A stretch of DNA of 26,551 nt from Nitrosomonadaceae bacterium. Its GTDB lineage: Bacteria > Pseudomonadota > Gammaproteobacteria > Burkholderiales > Usitatibacteraceae. The DNA lies in NCBI GenBank assembly GCA_021300055.1, contig JAJTHU010000045.1, positions 1-26,551 of the forward strand. The letters are read 5' to 3'. Shown piece by piece: positions 7,424-15,729 of this stretch. A model generated the notes under the pieces. The model worked only from the letters and a program-made list of their open reading frames with translations, was not told the DNA's origin and searched no databases. A program made the position numbers and the translations under genes. The first letter of the stretch is position 1, and every line of letters begins with the position of its first letter.

Positions 7424-8464
7424 TTAGTTAAAGGCGTCCTTGTTGGCGGCCTTGTTGCGTGCTTCTGAAACCGCAATCACATTGCGGCGAACCAGATCGG
7501 CCAGATTTTGGTCAAGTGTTTGCATGCCGATCGATTGGCCGGTTTGAATTGCTGAGTACATCTGCGCGATCTTTGCCTCGCGGATCAGGTTGCGGATCGC
7601 GGGTGTACCAATCATGATCTCATGCGCCGCGGCGCGTCCCGAGCCGTCCTTGGTTTTGCAAAGCGTCTGCGAGATAACTGCGCGCAAACTTTCCGAGAGC
7701 ATGGCGCGAATCATTTCCTTCTCCGCGGCCGGGAAAACGTCGATGATACGGTCAACGGTTTTGGCGGCAGACGATGTATGCAGCGTACCGAACACCAAGT
7801 GCCCCGTCTCCGCGGCCGTCATCGCGAGACGAATGGTTTCCAGATCGCGCATCTCACCGACGAGGATGATGTCCGGATCTTCACGAAGGGCCGACTTCAG
7901 CGCGTTGGCGAATGAAAGCGTGTGCGGACCAACTTCGCGCTGGTTAATGAGGCATTTTTTCGATTCGTGTACGAATTCGATCGGATCCTCAACCGTTAGG
8001 ATGTGGCCATAGTCGTTTTCGTTGATGTAATTGATCATCGCTGCCAGCGTCGTCGACTTGCCAGAGCCAGTAGGTCCGGTCACCAGCACGAGGCCGCGTG
8101 GTTGGTTGGAAATTTCAGTGAAGATCTTCGGGGCGTTTAAGTCCTCAAGCGAGAGAATCTTCGAGGGGATGGTCCGCATGACCGCGCCCGCACCACGATT
8201 GTGGTTGAAGGCGTTGACGCGAAAGCGCGCCAGATTCGGAATCTCGAACGAAAAGTCGCACTCGAGGTTCTCTTCGTATTGCTTTCGCTGACCGTCATTC
8301 ATGATGTCGTACACCATGCCGTGCACATCATCATGCGACAGCGCGGGTACGTTAATGCGGCGCACGTCACCATGGACCCGTATCATCGGAGGCAGGCCCG
8401 CAGACAGGTGCAAGTCAGAGGCTTTGTTCTTAACACCAAAAGCCAGTAGTTCGGCGATTTCCAT
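7424..8464 (-). CDS. pilT: Type IV pilus retraction ATPase PilT
   Basis: 346 residues, matching PilT. Visible motifs are the N-terminal ASDLHLSAGLPPMIRVHGDV, Walker A GPTGSGKSTTLAAMI, the Walker B region DPDIILVGEMRDLETI, and the His box ETGHLVFGTLHTSSAAKTVD. The C-terminal AIRNLIREAKIAQM segment is the PilT signature linked to retraction. It powers pilus disassembly at the inner membrane. ATG 8464 follows GAGGGAAAAGTATAA, with GAGG a little far from the start but the best candidate. The gene is divergent from yggS, sharing a short control region of about 55 bp. Confidence 0.97.
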   Translation of the reverse strand: MEIAELLAFGVKNKASDLHLSAGLPPMIRVHGDVRRINVPALSHDDVHGMVYDIMNDGQRKQYEENLECDFSFEIPNLARFRVNAFNHNRGAGAVMRTIPSKILSLEDLNAPKIFTEISNQPRGLVLVTGPTGSGKSTTLAAMINYINENDYGHILTVEDPIEFVHESKKCLINQREVGPHTLSFANALKSALREDPDIILVGEMRDLETIRLAMTAAETGHLVFGTLHTSSAAKTVDRIIDVFPAAEKEMIRAMLSESLRAVISQTLCKTKDGSGRAAAHEIMIGTPAIRNLIREAKIAQMYSAIQTGQSIGMQTLDQNLADLVRRNVIAVSEARNKAANKDAFN

Positions 8465-8495
8465 TTATACTTTTCCCTCTGAAATCAAGCGCATA

Positions 8496-8512
8496 TTGTG
8501 CACATTTGTGCA
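8496..8512. promoter_or_regulatory. Direct repeat in the pilT/yggS divergent control region
   Basis: TTGTGCA occurs at 8496-8502 and again at 8506-8512, ten bp apart (one helical turn). The first copy is part of the palindrome TGTGCACA (8497-8504). In a gap of only 55 bp between two divergent starts this could be an operator, but no regulator can be named and it may be chance. Confidence 0.25.
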
Positions 8513-8519
8513 AACGATT

Positions 8520-9254
8520 ATGTTCCCAATCGCGATGAACTTGCAAGGCGTGAACGCCGAGGTGACTGCCGCGATTGAGGGGCGTGGCGCGCGATTTAGT
8601 GCGCCGGTGCATCTTGTGGCCGTATCCAAGACCAAGCCAGAAGAACAAATACGCGCCGCGTTTGCGGCAGGCCAGCGCCAGTTTGGCGAAAACTACGTGC
8701 AAGAAGCAGTCGACAAGATAAAAGCGCTGGACGGGTTGCGTGGCGCCGACGGCATCGTCTGGCACCTAATTGGCCCATTACAGAGCAACAAGGCAGCGCT
8801 TGCCGCCAAGCACTTTGATTGGGTGCAGACGGTAGACCGAGAAAAGATCGCGCTAGCGTTGGCGCGTGCGCGCGCAGAAGCCGGTTTGCCGGCTCTCAAT
8901 GTGCTGGTGCAGATCAACGTCAGCGGCGAGCAAAGCAAAAGCGGCGTGAATGTGAACGATGTCACAGAAATCGAGGCGCTCGCCCAGACGATTGCTGCCC
9001 AACCAAGTCTTCGGTTACGCGGCGTGATGTCGATTATCGAAAACAGCGCCGATGAGGCGGTGCTGCGTTCACAGTTCGTCCTCGTGCGCGGCGTCTTCGA
9101 TCGACTGAGAGAGCGGTTTGCGACCATCGACACACTTTCGATGGGCATGTCGAATGACTTTGCGATCGCGGTAAGCGAGGGGGCAACTATGATTCGCGTC
9201 GGAAGCCGCATTTTTGGGGCGCGGCAGGCGCCCGCACCTGAGGTGGCCGTATGA
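8520..9254 (+). CDS. yggS: PLP homeostasis protein, YggS/PipY (PLPBP) family
   Basis: Starting at ATG 8520 the product is 244 residues; an in-frame ATG at 8535 would give 239 and is almost as plausible, since neither has a clear ribosome binding site. The frame extends further upstream only by running antisense through pilT. Family marks are HLVAVSKTKPEEQIRAAFAA, with the PLP-binding lysine (Lys37 from ATG 8520), FGENYVQEAVDKI, WHLIGPLQSNK, and the C-terminal LSMGMSNDFAIAVSEGATMI and RVGSRIFGAR. The family is an alanine-racemase-like barrel without known enzyme activity that buffers pyridoxal phosphate and affects amino-acid pools. Its stop overlaps the start of proC by four bases (ATGA), a conserved pairing. 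Confidence 0.94.
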   Translation: MFPIAMNLQGVNAEVTAAIEGRGARFSAPVHLVAVSKTKPEEQIRAAFAAGQRQFGENYVQEAVDKIKALDGLRGADGIVWHLIGPLQSNKAALAAKHFDWVQTVDREKIALALARARAEAGLPALNVLVQINVSGEQSKSGVNVNDVTEIEALAQTIAAQPSLRLRGVMSIIENSADEAVLRSQFVLVRGVFDRLRERFATIDTLSMGMSNDFAIAVSEGATMIRVGSRIFGARQAPAPEVAV

Positions 9255-10081
9255 GTGGCGTCTTGTTCGTCGGCGGCGGCAAGATGATGCAAGCCATTGC
9301 GCAAGGGTTGATCGCGCGCGGTAGCCCATCTGCAACGCTCGCGGCCATTGAGCCAGACGCAACAGTTGCGGCACAGGTCAGTGCGATGGGTGCAAAGACA
9401 TTCGCTTCCGCCGAACAGGCCGTACCCCATCTCGCTCAGTGGGGGTCGGTCGTTCTGGCGGTGAAGCCACAGATGATGCAGGCCGCCGTCACGCCATTCA
9501 GGGGGCGGTTGCGCAACCACCTCATCATCAGCATCGCCGCAGGCACGAGGGCAGCCGATATCGCGCGTTGGGTAGATGACGACGGTGTTCTCCTCCAACT
9601 GGTGCGCGCCATGCCCAACACACCGGCCTTAATCCGCGCTGGCGTGACGGGTGCGTTCGCGGGGGCCGCGCTATCGCCCAGTAACCGGCAGGTGACAAAC
9701 GAGCTTCTCGATGCCATCGGCAGAACCATTTGGTTCGAGGAGGAGGCGCAACTCGACGCGGTGACGGCGGTGTCCGGGAGCGGGCCGGCCTATGTCTTTT
9801 ACATGATTGAAGCACTTGAGACTGCGGCCATTGCTGAGGGTATTGACCCCGCCACCGCGCGCGTACTGGCAATCGAGACATTCCGTGGCGCGTCGTTACT
9901 CGCCGCCGCCTCAGCTGATCCGCCAGCGGTCTTGCGTGCCAATGTTACGTCGCGAGGTGGAACGACTGCCGCTGCGCTCAAGCACATGGACGATGCGAAC
10001 CTCGCACGCCTGTTTGCTGAGGGGGTTCACCAGGCCCGGCTCCGCGCGAAAACGCTCGGTGACGAGCTCGGCAAAGATTAA
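9251..10081 (+). CDS. proC: Pyrroline-5-carboxylate reductase
   Basis: 276 residues, normal for ProC. It carries the N-terminal dinucleotide-binding loop (VLFVGGGKMMQAIAQGLIAR), the segment LVRAMPNTPALIRAGVTG, and the signature VSGSGPAYVFYMIEAL. The C-terminal NVTSRGGTTAAALKHMDD is also typical. It performs the last step of proline synthesis, NAD(P)H-dependent reduction of pyrroline-5-carboxylate, in the cytoplasm. ATG 9251 overlaps the yggS stop, so translation is likely coupled. proA, an earlier step of the same pathway, is also in this window (17175-18470) but on the other strand in a different gene train. Confidence 0.97.
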   Translation: MSGVLFVGGGKMMQAIAQGLIARGSPSATLAAIEPDATVAAQVSAMGAKTFASAEQAVPHLAQWGSVVLAVKPQMMQAAVTPFRGRLRNHLIISIAAGTRAADIARWVDDDGVLLQLVRAMPNTPALIRAGVTGAFAGAALSPSNRQVTNELLDAIGRTIWFEEEAQLDAVTAVSGSGPAYVFYMIEALETAAIAEGIDPATARVLAIETFRGASLLAAASADPPAVLRANVTSRGGTTAAALKHMDDANLARLFAEGVHQARLRAKTLGDELGKD

Positions 10082-10103
10082 AGACTGATAGGGTGGTGAA
10101 GCA

Positions 10104-10700
10104 ATGGCTGAACGTGCACTGATTTTTATCGCGGAAACGCTGGTTCAGCTGTGGACGCTTGCGGTCATGCTGCGCTTACTCGCGCAGTTGCTGCGGGTGC
10201 CCTTTCGCGCGCGCGCCGGTAACCCCATCGTGGATTTCGTGATTGCGCTGACAGACTGGATCGTTATTCCGGGCCGGCGCTTTATACCGAGCATCGGGCG
10301 ACTGGATACGACGACCGTTCTTGTGGCGTGGGGTGCAATGCTGTTGCTCGCGACCCTGAAGTTGTTGCTACTCGAACGTGGGGCGTTCACCGCGCCATTC
10401 ATATGGCCGGGGTTGCTCGCTTATAGCTTCGTCGAGGCACTGAAGCTGCTCGTTTACTTGCTCATCGGGCTAATCATTGTCCAAGCCGTCATCTCTTGGA
10501 TTAGTCCCTACCATCCATTGAGGCCTTTTTTTGACTCGCTGACGCGGCCCGTCTTGAAGCCATTCCAAAAGATGATCCCACTGATTGGCGGTGTTGATCT
10601 ATCGCCTCTCTTCGCGATTCTGGCCTTGCAACTCGTCTTGATGCTGCCCGTCGCGTGGTTAGGCTCGCACGCGTTGTTGCTCTTCCGTGGCGCGGCTTAG
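10104..10700 (+). CDS. yggT: YggT family membrane protein
   Basis: 198 residues with two copies of the YGGT unit. The first contains RVPFRARAGNPIVDFVIALT and then DWIVIPGRRFIPS. The second contains AVISWISPYHPLRPFFDSLT and then RPVLKPFQKMIPLIGGVDLS. Each copy is flanked by hydrophobic helices, for about four to six membrane spans in all. The family sits in the inner membrane; its role is poorly defined, with links to osmotic or ion stress and to cell-envelope or division functions in other bacteria. It follows proC by 22 bp, the conserved yggS-proC-yggT order, so it is probably the last gene of that operon. Confidence 0.9.
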   Translation: MAERALIFIAETLVQLWTLAVMLRLLAQLLRVPFRARAGNPIVDFVIALTDWIVIPGRRFIPSIGRLDTTTVLVAWGAMLLLATLKLLLLERGAFTAPFIWPGLLAYSFVEALKLLVYLLIGLIIVQAVISWISPYHPLRPFFDSLTRPVLKPFQKMIPLIGGVDLSPLFAILALQLVLMLPVAWLGSHALLLFRGAA

Positions 10701-10727
10701 CCAGATGCGCCCGATTAGGGTAGCGCG

Positions 10728-10757
10728 TTGGCAAGGCCCGAAATTTCATGCTAGCCT
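10728..10757 (+). promoter_or_regulatory. Candidate promoter for the dynamin-like gene
   Basis: TTGGCA (10728-10733) and TAGCCT (10752-10757) are 18 bp apart in the 120-bp gap between yggT and the dynamin-like gene, 63 bp before its ATG. The match to a sigma-70 promoter is moderate. A separate promoter is plausible because yggT has no visible terminator but the gap is long. Confidence 0.3.
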
Positions 10758-10820
10758 GAGCGAAATTCGAGCAATGTCGGCCGCCTTGCAGCCTCTGCCC
10801 CTCTTTTCGTTGCCCTAACG

Positions 10821-12998
10821 ATGTCTGAAGCCGTTACCAATCAGTTTGAAGCCGAAGCCGCGCGCTATAACGAATGGCGAAACGACATCGCAACGGCCGT
10901 GCACGAGTATCACGATTGGTTGGAGCGCACCAATCAGCTCGACGTGCAGCAATCGATTCGCTTCTATGACCTTTTAGAGACCCTCAATAAGGGCCGGCTG
11001 CTCTTGGCTTTTCTGGCCGAGTTTTCACGCGGCAAGTCCGAGCTCATCAACGCGTTATTCTTCTCGAGCTTTAAGGAGCGACTGCTTCCGTCGGATGTGG
11101 GCCGGACGACGATGTGCCCCACTGAGATCTTTCACGACGTAAACGAAGAGCCCTACCTTAAGCTGCTCTCTGTCGAAACGCGCTATCGCGACGAATCGAT
11201 ATCTCAGTTGAAAAATATGCCTGTCGAGTGGTCGCGGATTCGACTAAATGTCGACGACCCCAAGCAAATGAAGCAGGCGCTCTCAGCATTGGCTGATACC
11301 AAGCGCGTTTACGCACTTGACGCTAGGATGATGGGCCTCATCCCGATGTTTGATGACGGCAGCGGACCTGGCGAAGATGAAGTCGTTGAGGTTCCTGCGT
11401 GGCGCTACGCCATCATCAATTACCCCCACCCCTTGTTGACCAATGGCTTGTCTATCCTAGATACGCCCGGTCTGAACGCGCTTGGGCTAGAGCCCGAATT
11501 GACCCTGTCTACCGTTCCCAATGCGCACGCCGTGCTATTCCTGCTTGGCATCGACACCGGCGTGACAAAGAGCGACCTCGAGATCTGGGACCGCTATGTG
11601 CGGCCTGGACTGCCCGCGAAGCTCGCGGTGCTCAACAAGATCGACCTCATGTGGGACGAGCTGAAAACTGAGCCGGAAATCATGGCGGGTATGGAGCGCA
11701 TGTTGGACACGGCCTCGCAGCAACTCGGTCTGCCAAAAGAAAAAGTCTTTGCAGTCTCGGCGCGCGAGGCGCTGGTAGGCCGCATTAAGGAAGATCGCGC
11801 GCAGATCCAACGCTCCGGTATTGAGCGTTTGGAGAGCTACTTGGCGAGCGAAATCATTCCGATCAAGCGACAGATTCTTGCCAAGTCGGTGACCAGCGAG
11901 ATTGGCACGATGATGATGTCGAGCCACAAGAGCTTGGTCAACAAGCACGAGCAGTTGCAGAGTCAGGTCGGCGAGCTCTCTGGCTTACAAGGCAAGAGCC
12001 GCGACCTCATCACCAAGCTATGGCAAAAAGTTAACCAAGATAAAGAGAACTACAACGCAGCGCTTAACGAATACAAAGCGCAACGATCCATCTTTAGCCA
12101 GAAAAAGAACGCGGTTCTGGATCTGTTTAATCCCACCCGGCTTGACGTGCTGTGCGCGCAGAGCCTCCAAGCGATCAACGATTCGTGGACCACGCCTGGC
12201 TTGACGCGCGGCATGCGCGAACTCATCAAGCTGTTCAATGAAGATTTTGATCGCGTGAAGCTTGCCGGCGAGGATATTCTGAAGCTGATGGAAGGCGTCT
12301 ATGGCACCTTCCGCGTTCGCTACAACTTCACCAACATGGAGTTCCCTGAGCTCGACTTCGAGGAACCGCGCGCAAAGCTCACGGTGCTGGTGCACGAGGC
12401 GGAACAGTTCTGTCGCGACCCTATCAACATCGTCATGACCGAAAAGCGGTTCATGGTGCGTAAGTTCTGGCGTCAACTCGTCGATGAGTCGAAGATTATC
12501 TTTAACTCGGTGCGCGCGAATACCGAGCGCTGGCTCACGGCTGTTCCGCTGCCGCTCGAGGCACAGATTCGCGATCACAAGGCACAGCTTGAGGCGCGGC
12601 TTCAGTCGTTGCAAAAGCTCACAGACAAAGGCGGCAGCATTAACGAGGAAGTTGCCAAGATCAACAAGGAGTTGGCAGATGTGCAGCGCCAGATTACGGT
12701 CATTACGACCTTAATCCGTAAAGTGCGTGATGTTGGGCCGGCACCAAAGACGCGTGCGGTCGCAGAATCTCAGCCGCTCAATCCGGCGCCGCAGCGCGAG
12801 TATTTAGAAACGGTGCGCGTCGCTGCCGGTGGTGCAGATGATCCCGAGAAAACCGTCCGCCTTGACGTTGGAGAACCAGGGGACTTCGAAAAAACGGTGC
12901 GTGTCGACTTGAGCCAGAGCGTGAGCGTCGAGCAAAGCACGGTGTCGACCGAAGAGTCTCTCCAAGCCGACTTATCGACGCTTCGCTCCGGCCAGTAG
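10821..12998 (+). CDS. Dynamin-family large GTPase
   Basis: 725 residues. GTPase motifs are present in order: G1 AEFSRGKSE (66-74), G3 DTPGLNALG (from Asp214) and G4 NKID (272-275). The first glycine of the usual GxxxxGKS loop is Ala66. A long helical region follows (about 350-640) with coiled-coil-like stretches near 365-410 and 590-640, matching the stalk of bacterial dynamin-like proteins. The last 80 residues are polar and carry three TVR repeats (separate entry). Family members bind and remodel membranes using GTP; here the lipid partner and cellular role are unknown. No second dynamin gene is adjacent, unlike paired systems such as LeoABC. It is convergent with rng, with only nine bases between stops. 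Confidence 0.85.
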   Translation: MSEAVTNQFEAEAARYNEWRNDIATAVHEYHDWLERTNQLDVQQSIRFYDLLETLNKGRLLLAFLAEFSRGKSELINALFFSSFKERLLPSDVGRTTMCPTEIFHDVNEEPYLKLLSVETRYRDESISQLKNMPVEWSRIRLNVDDPKQMKQALSALADTKRVYALDARMMGLIPMFDDGSGPGEDEVVEVPAWRYAIINYPHPLLTNGLSILDTPGLNALGLEPELTLSTVPNAHAVLFLLGIDTGVTKSDLEIWDRYVRPGLPAKLAVLNKIDLMWDELKTEPEIMAGMERMLDTASQQLGLPKEKVFAVSAREALVGRIKEDRAQIQRSGIERLESYLASEIIPIKRQILAKSVTSEIGTMMMSSHKSLVNKHEQLQSQVGELSGLQGKSRDLITKLWQKVNQDKENYNAALNEYKAQRSIFSQKKNAVLDLFNPTRLDVLCAQSLQAINDSWTTPGLTRGMRELIKLFNEDFDRVKLAGEDILKLMEGVYGTFRVRYNFTNMEFPELDFEEPRAKLTVLVHEAEQFCRDPINIVMTEKRFMVRKFWRQLVDESKIIFNSVRANTERWLTAVPLPLEAQIRDHKAQLEARLQSLQKLTDKGGSINEEVAKINKELADVQRQITVITTLIRKVRDVGPAPKTRAVAESQPLNPAPQREYLETVRVAAGGADDPEKTVRLDVGEPGDFEKTVRVDLSQSVSVEQSTVSTEESLQADLSTLRSGQ
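12807..12905 (+). repeat. Three 14-residue TVR repeats in the dynamin tail (coding)
   Basis: The tail reads LETVRVAA, EKTVRLDVG and EKTVRVDLS, with threonines at residues 664, 678 and 692, exactly 14 apart. Each threonine has a glutamate one or two residues before it and a hydrophobic residue at +3. The DNA copies have diverged, so protein-level selection rather than recent duplication is likely. The arrangement could offer phosphothreonine docking sites for FHA domains; this is inference. Confidence 0.6.
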
Positions 12999-13007
12999 GA
13001 CTGTCCG

Positions 13008-14474
13008 CTAAACGAGAATCACGTCGTACTGCTCTTGCGTGTACGATGTCTCGACCGAGAGCGAAATTGGTTTGCCGATGAAGTCTTCAAGCATGGTCAG
13101 CGATTGGGCCTCTTCGTCCAAAAAGCGATCAATCACTGACTGTGACGCGAGTATGCGGTACTCTTTTGCGTCAAAACTCCTTGCCGACCGCGTGACTTCG
13201 CGCAGTATCTCGTAGCACACCGTCTGCGCGCTGCGAATTTCGCCGCGCCCGTCACAAGTGGGACATACCTCGCACAACACATGCGCCAAGCTCTCACGGG
13301 TGCGTTTGCGCGTCATCTCGACAAGCCCAAGCGGTGAGAACCCGCTGATGCTCCAGCGCGTGCGATCGCGTTGCATCGACTTGTTGAACTCGGCAAGTAC
13401 CGCCTGCTTGTGCTCATCATTGTCCATGTCGATGAAGTCAACGATGATGATGCCGCCAAGGTTTCTTAGACGTAGCTGGCGCGCAATTGTTTGCGCGGCC
13501 TCGAGGTTGGTCTTGAAGATCGTATCGTCGAAGCTACGCCCAGAAACGAATGCGCCCGTGTTGACGTCGATCGTAGTCAACGCCTCAGTCTGGTCGACGA
13601 TGACGTAGCCACCAGACTTCAGGTCAACGCGCCGCTGCAATGCTTTGTCGATTTCGTCCTCTGCGCCGAAGAGGTCGAGCAACGGGCGTTCGCCCGTGTA
13701 GTGTTCGAGCAACGGGAGCGCGCTGCGTGTGTAGCGTTCAGCGAAGCCGCGCAACCGCGCGTGGGTTTCGCGCGAGTCGATGATGATGCGCTCGGTGTCG
13801 CTGGTTACAAGATCGCGCAGTACACGGTGCGCCAAATCGAGATCTTGGTACAAAAGCGTTTGCGGCGCGGCGGTCGCGGACTGTTCAACGATGCCGCGCC
13901 ACAGTTTGATGAGGTACGCGATGTCTTCGTTCAGTTCTTCGTCGGTCGCAGTTTCGGCGACGGTGCGCACAATGAAGCCGCCTGTCTCTCCCGGCGGCAT
14001 GAGCGCGTGGACTTTTTCGCGGAGCTGTTCGCGTTCGGCTTCGTCTTCAATGCGCTGGGAGATGCCAATGTGATGCTCTCCGGGGAGATAGACGAGCAAA
14101 CGACCAGCGATCGAAATCTGCGTTGAAAGCCGCGCACCCTTGGAGCCGATCGGATCTTTGATAACTTGTACCAAGATACTTTGCCCCTCGTGCAAGAGCT
14201 TTTCGATTGGCTTCTGCTCAACAGACTTGTCGGGCGAATGCTTTTGTCCGGCCCACACTTCCGCAACATGCAAGAATGCGGCGCGGGATAAACCGATCTC
14301 GATAAACGCGGACTGCATGCCCGGCAACACGCGTCCAACGCGCCCGAGGTAAACATTGCCGACGAGACCACGATTAGAGCTGCGTTCAACGTGCAGCTCC
14401 AGCACGGCGCCCATTTCCATGACTGCAACGCGGGTCTCTTGCGGGGTTACGTTGATCAGGATCTGTTCGTTCAC
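13008..14474 (-). CDS. rng: Ribonuclease G
   Basis: 488 residues, the RNase G length (RNase E would be far longer). It opens NEQILINVTPQETRVAVMEM, followed by the S1 RNA-binding segment (GNVYLGRVGRVLPGMQSAFI). The DNase I-like catalytic part has TTIDVNTGAFVSG and IIIVDFIDMDN, giving the two metal-binding aspartates. The Zn-link CEVCPTCDGRGE is intact. The family cuts single-stranded AU-rich RNA and matures the 5' end of 16S rRNA in the cytoplasm. The start is GTG 14474, two bases after the maf stop, so expression is probably coupled to maf. It is the last gene of the nine-gene minus-strand train. Confidence 0.96.
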   Translation of the reverse strand: MNEQILINVTPQETRVAVMEMGAVLELHVERSSNRGLVGNVYLGRVGRVLPGMQSAFIEIGLSRAAFLHVAEVWAGQKHSPDKSVEQKPIEKLLHEGQSILVQVIKDPIGSKGARLSTQISIAGRLLVYLPGEHHIGISQRIEDEAEREQLREKVHALMPPGETGGFIVRTVAETATDEELNEDIAYLIKLWRGIVEQSATAAPQTLLYQDLDLAHRVLRDLVTSDTERIIIDSRETHARLRGFAERYTRSALPLLEHYTGERPLLDLFGAEDEIDKALQRRVDLKSGGYVIVDQTEALTTIDVNTGAFVSGRSFDDTIFKTNLEAAQTIARQLRLRNLGGIIIVDFIDMDNDEHKQAVLAEFNKSMQRDRTRWSISGFSPLGLVEMTRKRTRESLAHVLCEVCPTCDGRGEIRSAQTVCYEILREVTRSARSFDAKEYRILASQSVIDRFLDEEAQSLTMLEDFIGKPISLSVETSYTQEQYDVILV

Positions 14475-14476
14475 GG

Positions 14477-15097
14477 TCAGAACACCACGTTAGCGAGCTT
14501 GAGTAAGTTTGCTGTTTCGTACAGCGGCAACCCGACTACGCCCGAGTAGCTTCCGGAAAGCTTTGAGATGAATCGTGCAGCGCGACCTTGCACACCATAC
14601 GCGCCCGCTTTGTCCATCGGCTCGCCTGACTCAACGTAGGCGCGAATTTCTTCTTCGCTAAGCTGCGCGAAAGTGACAAAACTCGTCGTTAAAACTTTGT
14701 GTTGATCTTTCTCGGTCGTCACCATGACAGCAGTGAGCACCTGGTGGGTCTGCCCAGACAAACGCTTGAGCATGCTGATGGCATCGTCCTGATTTTCAGG
14801 CTTGCCGAGGATGTGTCCATCAAGTGTCACTGTCGTGTCGGCCGTTAAGATCGGCCGGTCAGGAAGCTTCCGATCACGCATAGCGCGTAGCGCAACATCG
14901 GCTTTGAGTCGAACCACGCGCTCGACATATGCGTGTGGCGTCTCCTCGGGACGTGGCGATTCGTCGATATCAACGCGTGGCGCAGTTTCACGCATCAACA
15001 GCAGCTCGTACTGCACGCCGATCTGCTTGAGGAGTTCGCGTCGGCGGGGGCTTTTTGAGGCTAGATAAATGATTTTGCTGCCGACTTGCACGATCAC
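14477..15097 (-). CDS. maf: Maf-family nucleoside triphosphate pyrophosphatase
   Basis: About 206 residues. It shows IIYLASKSPRRRELLKQIG, the substrate-binding loop at the N-terminus, PHAYVERVVRLKADVA, the catalytic LTADTTVTLDGHILGKP, and SGEPMDKAGAYGVQGRAARF. These fit the YhdE-type Maf enzymes that hydrolyse dTTP/UTP and modified pyrimidine nucleotides to monophosphates, a house-cleaning role formerly described as septum formation inhibition. The frame opens at GTG 15097, and a second GTG lies two codons inside; there is no ATG near, so the exact start is uncertain. It lies between rlmH and rng with short gaps, a conserved order. Confidence 0.93.
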   Translation of the reverse strand: MIVQVGSKIIYLASKSPRRRELLKQIGVQYELLLMRETAPRVDIDESPRPEETPHAYVERVVRLKADVALRAMRDRKLPDRPILTADTTVTLDGHILGKPENQDDAISMLKRLSGQTHQVLTAVMVTTEKDQHKVLTTSFVTFAQLSEEEIRAYVESGEPMDKAGAYGVQGRAARFISKLSGSYSGVVGLPLYETANLLKLANVVF

Positions 15098-15114
15098 AAC
15101 CCCGCTGCGTTTTC

Positions 15115-15582
15115 TTATTCTCGGTGGTACGGGTGATTATGCATCAGTGACCAAGCGCGATATAGCTGTTCTGCCAGAATGACGCGCACCATGCCGTGCG
15201 GTAGCACGCACCCCGAGACCGAAACCGTTTGAGTTGCCGTGGCTTTGATGGATTCGGCGAGCCCATCCGCGCTGCCAATAATGAAGCACGGCTGCACTCC
15301 GTCCCGCATCCAGCTTTGCATCCATGCCGCAAGCATCGGGGTGGTGAGCGGCTTGCCGCGTTCGTCGCAAACAATTCGTTGACTCTGTCGCGGGATCGCC
15401 AGTTCGAGCCTCTCCGCCTCGGCAGCTAACACGCGAGCCGTCGTTTTGTTGGCACGATCCTCCGGCTTGAGCTCGACGACTTCGACGCGTACCTCAGCAG
15501 GCATACGCCGGGTGTACTCCTCCACGCCCAAAGTCACCCACTTGGGCATGCGGTGTCCGAGAGCGAGGATAGTAATCTTCAT
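15115..15582 (-). CDS. rlmH: 23S rRNA (pseudouridine1915-N3)-methyltransferase RlmH
   Basis: From ATG 15582 the product is 155 residues, the same length as E. coli RlmH; the frame is open six more codons upstream (to 15600), which would add MSFEPS and is less likely. Family marks are MKITILALGHRMPKWV, CDERGKPLTTPMLAAWM, the SPOUT knot FIIGSADGL, and the C-terminal LPHGMVRVILAEQLYRAWSL followed by MHNHPYHRE. The enzyme uses S-adenosylmethionine to methylate pseudouridine 1915 in helix 69 on assembled 70S ribosomes. It follows rsfS, another ribosome factor, but the gap is 147 bp, longer than others in this train, and holds an inverted repeat. Confidence 0.97.
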   Translation of the reverse strand: MKITILALGHRMPKWVTLGVEEYTRRMPAEVRVEVVELKPEDRANKTTARVLAAEAERLELAIPRQSQRIVCDERGKPLTTPMLAAWMQSWMRDGVQPCFIIGSADGLAESIKATATQTVSVSGCVLPHGMVRVILAEQLYRAWSLMHNHPYHRE

Positions 15583-15602
15583 ACTCGGTTCGAATGACAA
15601 AC

Positions 15603-15657
15603 TCTAGTATTGACGGTTTTTTTCAGGCATTTTGCTTGGGAACGCCCGTCGATACTA
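15603..15657. repeat. 13-bp inverted repeat upstream of rlmH
   Basis: CTAGTATTGACGG (15603-15615) faces CCGTCGATACTAG (15645-15657); 12 of 13 positions pair, enclosing 29 bases that start with a run of seven T on the plus strand. In rlmH mRNA it would form a long hairpin whose 3' edge is 21 bases before the rlmH ATG. There is no T run after the stem, so it is not a standard terminator. It may be an mRNA stability or translation-control element, or a small degenerate mobile remnant. Confidence 0.5.
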
Positions 15658-15729
15658 GGGTTTCTGGGTTGCGCGCAGCGCCCTCCGCAAACCCGCAGAT
15701 TCGGCCCTGAGCGCTCGAAGCGACCCAGC

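Noticed and set aside
13491..14126. 211-codon plus-strand frame opposite rng
   Set aside because: Shadow of the well-supported RNase G gene with no protein family character.
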